From the NCBI RefSeq assembly GCF_009730915.1, contig NC_052489.1, forward strand, positions 22,623,916 through 22,687,915: a stretch of 64,000 nt of DNA, read 5' to 3'. The translations under genes and the position numbers were made by a program. The notes under the pieces were generated by a model. The model saw only the letters and a list, made by a program, of their open reading frames with translations. It had not been told where the DNA came from and did not search any database. Source of the stretch: Dioscorea cayenensis subsp. rotundata (Eukaryota > Streptophyta > Magnoliopsida > Dioscoreales > Dioscoreaceae). This document shows, piece by piece, positions 56,000 through 64,000 of the stretch; the stretch's first letter is position 1, and the number at the start of each line of letters is the position of its first letter.

Positions 56000-56985
56000 C
56001 GAGCGTGGGTCAGAGACATGCGTAGTGCTTTCTCATTTTCTCATTTATTAGTGTACATGTGTCTTGCTTGATGATTGAGGGCTTCGTTCAAGAAAACTCT
56101 CACAATCTCCATCACCACTAGTTCACTTTTGGTCAAGAATCAAATCTTCAGGAACATTAGTATCCCAAGTGACAAGATTCTTTTCTTCATTTTGTTCAGG
56201 TTCCTCTTTTGAAGTTTCCTTGCGCACCATGTTCACTTTCAAGTCATCATCATCATCTTCTTCTTCTTCGTCCTTCCCTTTCTCTTCGTATGGTATGAAA
56301 GAAATGGCAGCAATAACGGTAAGCGACGGTGGCAACGGACAGCAGCGGTCACCAATAGCAACAAACAAAGGCAGAGGTAACGGTGACAACAACACTGGCC
56401 AGTAGCTTCGGCAGTGAGCAGCAGCAGCAATGATGATAGCGACGCCAACAAGAGCATCAGGCATGCTTGGTGGCATTATCTCAGCCACCAAAGCAGCCAT
56501 GACAGCTTCAACGATGGACACAGCAAGCAGCAACAACGGCAACAACAATGTCAAGCGGCGAACGATGACGAGCAACGGGCGACCAAGGCAGCATAATGAT
56601 GGCCAGTGGCAATTTATAAATAAATAAATATATATATATATATTATTTAAATATATACAAGGATAAGAGAAAGAAGACCTTTTTCCTTTTCTTCTTTTTT
56701 TTTCTCTCCCTCTCTTCTGAATTTTTTTTCTCTAAAAACTCTTTTTTTTTTATTCCTCCCCTTCTCTCTCCCTTCCTCCTTTTAAAAGCTTTGACCACCC
56801 TTATCATCATCTTAACTTCTCCCTGAGAATCCCAACCTTCCACGGACCAAGTCAAAAGAAGAAGATAAGACCTAATTTAAAATTTAAAATTTCCAAATTA
56901 ATTAAATTAATAAAATTTTAAGAGAGGATAACATCAAAATTTAAAATTTTAATTAAAATTTTGAATTTTAATTGAATTAATAAAA
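56000..56985. other. CACTA interior, simple-sequence rich
   Basis: Minus-strand 56300-56123 reads as an acidic stretch (DEEEEDDDDDLKVNMVRKE, then VTWDTNVPEDLILDQK), possibly the end of an unrecognised gene fragment. 56400-56600 is CAG/AAC-rich on the plus strand. 56640-56850 is a polypyrimidine tract. Confidence 0.35.
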
Positions 56986-56989
56986 TTCA

Positions 56990-57290
56990 ATTTGCTTCGG
57001 GATATGTGTCTGGGTGTCTCAGGATTTGCATTTCTCAAGTTGCCTCGAGATCTGTTCTCAGGCCACATGAAATTTAAGATCGTCTCGGGATGTGTATTCG
57101 GGTTATCCCAAGATTTGAGATTGCCTCGAGATATGTGTTCTCAAGGGCAATCTTATAATTTGCATTTTGCCTAGAGATATGTTCTCTAGGGCATTTTTTT
57201 GCAATTTGCATTTATGCCTTGAGATAAATTCTCAGGTGCAATTTTGTAATTTTCTTTTTTTTATTTGCCTCGAGATTTGTATTCTAGTCC
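56990..57290 (+). repeat. Degenerate minisatellite, about 55-60-bp unit
   Basis: Five to six copies of a unit with TTGCCTCGAGATATGTGTTCTC followed by GGGCAATTT and TGCATTT, diverging along the array. Confidence 0.8.
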
Positions 57291-57455
57291 AAGACAACCA
57301 AATAATTAATTAAGATTAAGATTAGGATGTTTAAATTTTAATTCTAAATATATCTATGATTAGGATATATTAGAATTTAAATTAAATTGGAATTTGGGTT
57401 CCATTAGGACATTGGGTTCTATTAGGACATGTGTTATACTATTTATATATAAACA

Positions 57456-57494
<39 letters not shown>

Positions 57495-57630
57495 GAAGAA
57501 AATGAAGAAGAAGAAGGAGAAAAAGATGAAGAAGATGAAGGAGATGAACCAGAATAAGATGAAGAAAAGATGACGATGAAGAAGAAGAAGAAGAAGAAGA
57601 AGAAGAAGAAGAACAACAACAACAACAACA
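57456..57630 (+). repeat. Compound (GAT)n-(GAA)n-(AAC)n microsatellite
   Basis: GAT units from 57456, GAA-rich sequence to about 57610, then AAC units to 57630. The reading frames over it are Ser/Phe- or Asp/Glu-only and not genes. Confidence 0.95.
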
Positions 57631-58400
57631 TCTTACATGTAAATATCTTCACTTCAACCTGCTAACTAAACAAGATGGAAAGACGAAGTTGAAATTTCGG
57701 CAACCAAACCAAAATGAAGAAGGAGAAGTTCAACAAGAATGGAAAGAATGAAAAGAAGGAGGAGTGAAATATCCTCTCTTTTCTGACAAAGAAGTTTCAT
57801 TGGAAGATATGACCATGCTTTCCATTAATTGTGATGTTACTTGGTGGGAAAATTGTTTCTTATGTTTTTTTCCATCTCACATGGGTACATGGCCATTTGT
57901 GAAATTTTACTTCCATTTAACTAACAGAAGTAACACCAAGGTCTAAGGAGAATTTGGCTTAAAAAATGAGGGATCTAATGGGAAATGCAATTGTCAGAGG
58001 GACTGTAGTGGAAGTTTGAAACTATCCATGGAATTTTAGGTAATTTTCCCATTAAAATATGGTTGAGATATATACTTTATTTGTGCCACGTGTTTGATGA
58101 TGCCCCTCATCTGATGATTAGACTGATGAACATATAAAATAAAATAAACATATTTAGTTACTTTTAAAATGTACATCACAAATTTTAGAAATTAAAAATT
58201 ATCCATAAAATTTAAGATAATAGAATATCTAAAATAAATAAATAAATTTCAAAAAGTTTTTTAAAAGTTTCTGAAGTAAAAATTATCCATAAAATCCGGG
58301 ATAATAGAATTTTTGGTAATAAATTTTATTTAAATAAATGATAAAAAATAGTTATATCATTTTCAGCCCTTAAATATAATTTTTAAAATTAAATATATTT
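57631..58400. other. AT-rich CACTA interior near the right end
   Basis: No gene seen. Contains a near-duplicated ATTATCCATAAAAT segment (58198-58222 and 58280-58303) and (TA)n at 58398-58418. Confidence 0.5.
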
Positions 58401-58591
58401 ATATATATATATATATATAGCGGCTAATACATAGATTTGCCACTTTAAAAACTATTATAAAAAATAATAATAAATAAACTTGTGTCTATACTAGCTAATT
58501 CAAAAATTTGCCGCTAATAACACATCTATTGCAGCTAATATAAAAAATCAATTGCTAAATTTAATCGCTATAGGCCAACTTTCTTGTAGTG

Positions 58592-59050
58592 AAGGATTAA
58601 ACCGGTTTTTCAAGCCAAGTTAGACTTTTTTTATCCAGCTCACCATCCCGCCATTTATCTGTTCCAACTCAGCATCCCGCCCCTTCTTCACCTCCTGGTC
58701 TTCTTCTTCTTCTTCTTCTTCTTCTTCTTCTTCTTTTCTCAGTCCCTAAAGAACGAGGGGGCATCTTCATGAGGGCATCTTCAGGACTTAATCATAAACA
58801 AGAATTTTAGTGGCTGGTTGATCATATACAAGCGAATTTCAATTGCCATAAGCCTTCTCCCTCTCCCCGTCTCTATCTCCCGTTCACTGCATCAACACCC
58901 AAGATATTCTCAGCTCATTGTGAAGTTGATCCCTTGATAAAGCTTCTTTTCAGAATAGGGTTTATTTTGTAGTTGTCCAGCCTGTAGTTCTAGGGTTCTA
59001 TTGTACAATGTATAAGGATTTTCTTTTTAATAAAGATTGAATTTGATGAA
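58592..59050. other. Right flank of the CACTA element
   Basis: Begins with the AAG duplication (58592-58594). The repeat that breaks off at 41516 may continue here (GATTAAACCGGTTTTTCAAG). Contains a (CTT)n microsatellite at 58699-58735. No gene. Confidence 0.5.
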
Positions 59051-59898
59051 GTCGATGATGAATTTGTAAGGAAACAAATTAATATTTATTAAATCAATTG
59101 TATAAAAATAGGCTTGAAATCTGGATTTTGGAAATCACAGTATATATCAATATGAATATTGTGTAAGTAAACACTGTTGATCTTGAATAAATAATCAGAA
59201 CCTCCGGTTTGAAAAAGTCTAATTTTATAATGAAGTCAACGTTGCCATAAAAGGTTTAAATTCATGTCCTGTTTTTAACAAGGAAGACATGCCACAATAA
59301 TCAAAACTTCTGGTTTGAAAAAGTCTTGGCATGGTAAAACTAATCTTGTACAAGCTTGGCAAATAAGACATTAATTATGTAAAAAATTTGGCAACCCTTT
59401 AAAGAAGTCAATTTTATAAAGTATACAAGCTTTGCACATAATGCATTAACTCTGCACAATCACAAAATTTGCACTGGAAAAAAAGAAGAAATCAGTTCAC
59501 TGTAATTCAGTTCTGGCAATTAGATAGTTTGGCAAGAATTTGGTAATTCCGTTCTGGCAATTGAAACATTGCAATTCAGATAAATTTATATGAAATTTGG
59601 TAGCATAAACTTGCATATAATACAATAATTTAATACAATTGAAGCACATAATACAAGTTTTGCACACAGAACTTCAATTTTGTACAATAAAAAAAATTCC
59701 CAATCAATGTGTATAAATGATACAAGCTTTGGACATAATGCATTAATTCTGTACAATCACAAAATTTGCACTGAAATTACTAATAGTAGCAATCAGAACA
59801 AGTGTTTGAACCACTGCAAAATTTCTAACACTATGATAGTTGATGATATTCACAAAATTTAATTTGGCAGTATAAACTTTAACAAACTTGATTTTGTC
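59051..59898. repeat. Locally duplicated AT-rich sequence downstream of MULE-B'
   Basis: TACAAGCTTTGCACATAATG plus CACAATCACAAAATTTGCAC occurs at about 59423-59480 and again, slightly changed, at 59719-59771. GGTTTGAAAAAGTCT occurs at 59207 and 59303. No coding sequence. Confidence 0.75.
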
Positions 59899-62800
59899 TC
59901 ATTGGCTACCACTAGAAGCAACAAACCCTCTAGCACTATGTGGTACCCATATTTTCTTTTTCTTTGTAGCAGCCCCATCTTTATCAATCACAGAAGGCCT
60001 TACACCTGAATTTTTGAAGTTGATGCAGTTTTCTTCTTATGAGATTGATTTACTTGAACCACATTCATAAGTAACAATTCAGCATTAGCATCCCTTTTTC
60101 CTCCCCTGGTTAGCAATTTATTTCTCTTTGGCCTTGTCTCATTTGTAATTGTTTCCCTAATAGGAGCTTGTTCACATGAGTCAATAAACCAGAATGGCCA
60201 AATTTTATTTTGCTAACATATCCAATCCTAATAAGAAAATAATATCAATGTTGAAGCATATAATCTAATATGTGAAGTTTAATCTAACCTGTGAGACAGA
60301 TTGTACTACAATTTCTTGTGTGAGTTCCCCAGTTTCAATGCTTCTATTGAGGATATCCACCTTTCAATGTGTATATAAAGATAATTACTTTCATGTCATA
60401 GAATTGGATGCCAAATAAAATAAGAAAAAATGCAAAGGAAACTTAATGATAAACCTGAACAAAATGATCTTGAAGAACCTGGGGATCGATTATTGCCATA
60501 GGATCATTGCTTTCAACCTAATAAGCATAAGATAATTAAATAAACACCACAAATGCAAGAGAACTAGATTTATTTAACACAAAAATTTCTCACTTTAACA
60601 GCATTGAGTGTCCTAACAGATTGCTCACTTTCCTGTTCATTTGCCTTTTTCTCAACCGGAAAAAAGGGAAAATATGTCTACATCACATGAAAAAAAACAA
60701 AAGATTAAGCCCATATATTTTCTTAAATTTGACCATACCTAGACACCATGGAATCTCTTGATATGGCCAGGCTTTCTACAAATACTACACCTCATTGGAA
60801 TCCCCCTCTTGCATACTCTGCCATTGTTGAAACCCACATTTTGCTCATCTAGCTCTCTCATTCTAAGCAATGGCTTCCTTCCTTTCTTCTTATTTATTGG
60901 CTCAGGTGGAAGTGGGGATGGGGGATGGGGGTTTGGGGGGGAGGGGTGTTAGATCACTCTTAGGCCAGCAGTCCCTACCATGTGTTGGGTGTAGAATATG
61001 GGCATATATTTTTAAGGATAGTGAAGACTTGATAGCATTCATCCAAGTAGTTCTCTGACCTTCCCCTATTATAATAAATTACCGATATTGCATAACTACA
61101 AGGAATTCCTGGTAGTTGCCATTTCCTACAACTACAATTTCTTTCTTTAATGTTAACCACAAAGTGTCCATCTTGCCCTACCACTTGATATTTATCCCCT
61201 CCAGACCATGTTGAATAATACATGTTACTCATTTCCTTCAATTTCTCTAACTTCCTGAGAATCCTAAGGCAATGTATGGTTTTACATTTATCCATTGCAT
61301 CTCTTCTTCTTTGGATCCTGACCATTAGCTTTGCCTTGATCATTTCATTGATTATAATGATGCCCATTGTTCTAACTTCCAATATCTTACTGTTAAAACA
61401 CTCAGATAAATTGTTCAAAAACATGTCACACTTGAATTGAGTTTGGAAATTAGACTTACTCCAATGTTTTGGGTCTATGTTTTTCATATATTGATATGCA
61501 CCCGTAAACATCAATTTTAAATTTTCCATTGACTTCTCAAAAGCTGGAATGTAGCTAGACCTTGCACTTGCCCATAATTGATTCTTTAGTCCCTTACCTT
61601 TAAAGTTTTTTTTAAAGTTTGTATGGATATGCCTCACACAAAATCTATGTTCACTGTCTGTGAATAGATTGTCAATAGTAGGTATAAGGCCCTACATAAT
61701 TTACCCAATTCATACATGCACCATGGCCAATAAATTATAGAAGAACAGAACAAGACAGTCACTAAAACAAAAAAAAAAAAGAAGAAAATTAAATAAGGTA
61801 ATCATCATTCATACTTAAACATTTAATCAATGAATATAAATAGCAATGACATTACCTATAAAGCAATTCAGAACAGGACATGATAGTCACCAAGACAAAA
61901 CAAAAATTAGTATAAGCAGTGAAAATACATCAACCAAATGTAACTAGGTTAAAATGCATTTACTTTTTGTATGCCTGTCATAAATGCCCATTGATGGTTG
62001 TTGTTTATTCCTATGTCTTGAGCTATCAATTGTAAGAACCATTACCAATTTTCATAATTCTCCTTTGGCACAAAGGCCATTCCAGGGAGTATGTGCTGTC
62101 ATTGCCATCTATGCCTACAGCTGAGAGTAACTGGCCACCATATAAGCTCTTTAGGAAGCAACTGTCCAAGGATATTATGCACATGCAACCCTCCAAGAAT
62201 CCAGCCTTGAGTGGACCTAAACAAACATACATACCTGCAATGTGAATGCATAAATGCAAATTAGTTATAAGCATTGTCATAAAACATACTATACTTGTAA
62301 AATGCAATTTGGTGACAGAAATGCCTGCAAAAACCCCTTCAGAACATTTGACCTTCACTGTTGAATTGGCATGAGTTCTCAATAATTCCAAACTATAGTC
62401 ATAAACCCTAGATATCTGTGATTGTTCATCACCATCCATCATCCTTGCATAAGAAAAAAATATATGTTATATTTATTCAAATATAAAAAAAAACATATAA
62501 ACTTGCTGAAGGAAAAACAAATAAACGTATCCAAGAGCAATGTATTTGGCCCTCCATGCTTTTAGCTTACTTATCTTAGCTTGTTGATTAAGCCTAACAG
62601 CTTGGATTATACCTGTAACCTTCCATAATGGATCAGCTATAAATTGCTCCAAATAATTCTTGGCTATCCATTGTGCACTTACATGCCTAGTATTATGATC
62701 TCTTGTGCATTCATGTTTTAGGTTGCCTGACTTGATTTGAACAGTGTTTTTGTCTTTATACATGGAAGAAGCCCACAAATACTAAGTGCAACCTCGTTTG

Positions 62801-63694
62801 CAAAATGCTTTGCACCTTTTACTATTGTTTGGTTTGAATTTCATCACATACCTATTCTTTATGCCATAATTCCACACAGCTTCTTTAAATTGTTTAAAGC
62901 TTCTAAACTTCATACCAATTTTGAATTTAGGCTCCTTCATGTCAATTTCTTCATTAAAGTCAGCATACTTGGGCCTTGCAGGATCCAATTCTTGCTCATC
63001 AGTGCTAGTGCATGATTTCAGTTCTTTAGAATAAAAAATTTTAGAATCTTCATAGTCAGAATTATCCTCAGTCCCCACTACTTGTGGTGTACCATCTCAA
63101 CAATTGGTATATTTTCATCCTCACCAAGGTCTTCCTCTTCAGGATCTTCATCTTCAAGGTCTTCCTCTTGAGGGTCTTTAAAATCATCACTATGAAAGGT
63201 GTAAATTGAATCATGTAGGTCGCTTGACCGCTCATCACTTTCATTAGCTATTTTTTTCTTTTGTCCTTTGCAGCCACTGCATTGACTAATTCAGCATCTC
63301 TCATGAATTCCACTTCTGCTGCACCTTCATTTTACGATGGCTCCAATCCATCAGAACCAACTTTTTCATTCCTAGAAGCTTCAACTACACCATGTCCATC
63401 ATTACTGGTACTTCCTCTATCACCAACCTTGGCATATAAATGCATAAGCCTCCTCCTACGATCAACTTTCATAGCCATTGAAAGAGCATTAATGTTTATT
63501 TTAATTTATACTAGAGTCTTTTTCCCTTCATAGACCTCCATCCACGAAAAAGTAGTACCCTTCACCTTTAAATTCAGCTCTTTGTCTATGTTAATAATTT
63601 CTAGATAAGACATCTTATTAGCACAAAGGTAGTCAATATACCCTGCTATTTTGTAATCAACCCAATTGTACAATTCACCATATGTGTAATACAT
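59899..63694 (-). pseudogene. MULE-B' transposase, multi-exon, nearly full length but broken
   Basis: Read from 63694: N-terminal region (GYIDYLCANKMS…KELNLKVKG), an acidic segment (EEDLEDEDPEEEDLGEDE, about 63180-63100), MuDR domain (FKIGMKFRSFKQFKEAVWNYGIKNRYVM; 63078-62782), HECTRDHNTRHVSAQW (62778-62473), the first catalytic Asp block SLDSCFLKSLYGGQLLSAVGID (62230-62090), then RHIHTNFKKNFKGKG… LSECFNSKI (Glu; 61637-61370) and a SWIM finger CSCRKWQLPGIPCSYAI in which the last ligand His is Tyr. A frameshift near 61010 leads to the tail INKKKGRKPLLRMRE, a zinc-knuckle-like CSICRKPGHIKRFH (last Cys lost; about 60790-60745) and exons to SARGFVASSGSQ, stop 59899-59901. It is the same family as 38953-40669. 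Confidence 0.88.
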
Positions 63695-64000
63695 GCAAAT
63701 TGTGAAATACTCTAAATTTTGTGCTGAAACAAAGAAAATTTTATAATGCTTATTAATAACAACTATTTAATTACCATGTGTGGCTCCAGTAATAATTGAT
63801 GAAACCTGGTATTTATCACAATTCAAAAAATAAAAATAATTAATCAATGATGTTAAACTAGGTTATGTACAAGGGTTTCAGCAACTTTTATAAGATTTGT
63901 TCACAGTAAGGGCAGGTTTGAATATCATTGAGACTACTTACAAAAGGACCTTCATCCCTAGAAAACCTTAATTATATGTCATAAATCGAAGCATAACACT
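63695..64000. other. Upstream of MULE-B', no feature seen
   Basis: AT-rich; may contain further 5' exon or terminal sequence of the MULE, cut by the window edge. Confidence 0.4.

Larger units (their letters stand above)
41517..58591. mobile_element. Candidate 17-kb CACTA (En/Spm) element carrying host-gene fragments
   Basis: Ends CACTACAAGAAA (41517) and TTTCTTGTAGTG (58580-58591) are perfect 12-bp inverted repeats with 3-bp AAG duplications. Subterminal words GCCGTTATAA/GCGGCAAA (41560-41820) and GCCGCTAATA/AGCGGCTAATA (58420-58530) recur at both ends, as CACTA subterminal repeats do. No TNP2/TNPD-like transposase was recognised inside. The interior holds fragments of HUB/BRE1, a KH/STAR protein, a U-box/ARM protein and a metacaspase, plus a nested MULE and a MITE. 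Two separate CACTA relics sharing AAG by chance (1 in 64) cannot be excluded. Confidence 0.72.

Noticed and set aside
56123..56575. A 150-residue protein on the minus strand with hydrophobic start and acidic end
   Set aside because: The first part is a translation of a CAG/AAC-rich simple region. Only the final 50 codons look protein-like and they match no family I recognise.
57443..57652. Ser/Phe-rich reading frame on the minus strand
   Set aside because: It is a translation of GAT/GAA/AAC microsatellites.
28662..63694. MULE-A/B and A'/B' as one large inverted duplication
   Set aside because: An inverted duplication would give the order A B B' A'. The order is A B A' B' with flipped strands, and the intervening DNA is unrelated.

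Overview
This is repeat-dense nuclear DNA of a flowering plant. The evidence is plant LTR retrotransposons primed by initiator tRNA-Met, CACTA, hAT and Mutator-like transposons, a Stowaway-like MITE, a papain-type protease of the plant SAG39 class, GT-AG introns and AT-rich spacers. I cannot name the species from the sequence. One 1,000-base run of N (33080-34079) is an assembly gap. The only ordinary host gene that looks close to complete is a two-exon cysteine protease at 6986-8114, and even it has a frame break near its signal peptide.

Layout, left half. 1-2850: decayed Ty1/copia pol with an odd inverted/direct triplication and a 3' LTR remnant. 3390-5899 (minus): multi-exon hAT transposase-like gene (BED finger, DUF659, dimerisation domain) with several small frame breaks. 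6986-8114 (plus): cysteine protease. 8290-13528: complete, young Ty1/copia element with target duplication GATCC, 158-bp LTRs differing at 3 sites, and one gag-pol reading frame cut by four stops. 14187-16619: non-autonomous hAT element with 8-bp duplication TTCAGAGA. 18926-24389: old, heavily mutated Ty3/gypsy element sitting at the tip of a Stowaway-like MITE (24390-24711). 24773-27351: a ~700-bp sequence present twice. 27400-33079: Mutator-like element (MULE-A) with a transposase on the plus strand and a convergent Ulp1-like C48 peptidase gene running into the gap.

Layout, right half. 34740-36783 (minus): FAR1/FHY3-type pseudogene. 38953-40669 (plus): partial MULE of a second family (MULE-B). 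41517-58591: a candidate 17-kb CACTA element, delimited by perfect 12-bp termini (CACTACAAGAAA) and a 3-bp duplication AAG. It shows no recognisable CACTA transposase but carries fragments of several host genes: a HUB/BRE1 histone H2B ubiquitin ligase (44725-46167), a KH/STAR SPIN1-like exon (46704-46795), a U-box/ARM PUB-type C-terminus (48490-48852) and a type I metacaspase (55434-55999). It also hosts a second MULE-ULP copy (MULE-A', about 49740-52761) and an internal hAT-type MITE (53750-54651). 59899-63694 (minus): a longer multi-exon MULE-B' relic.

Overall the window is a nest of transposons. Much of the coding decay is premature TAG/TGA/TAA codons that single C-to-T changes (on either strand) could explain, as expected for methylated, silenced repeats. 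The most notable structures are the gene-fragment-carrying CACTA element, the conserved convergent transposase/ULP layout in two MULE copies, and the short-motif texture of the MULE non-coding DNA.
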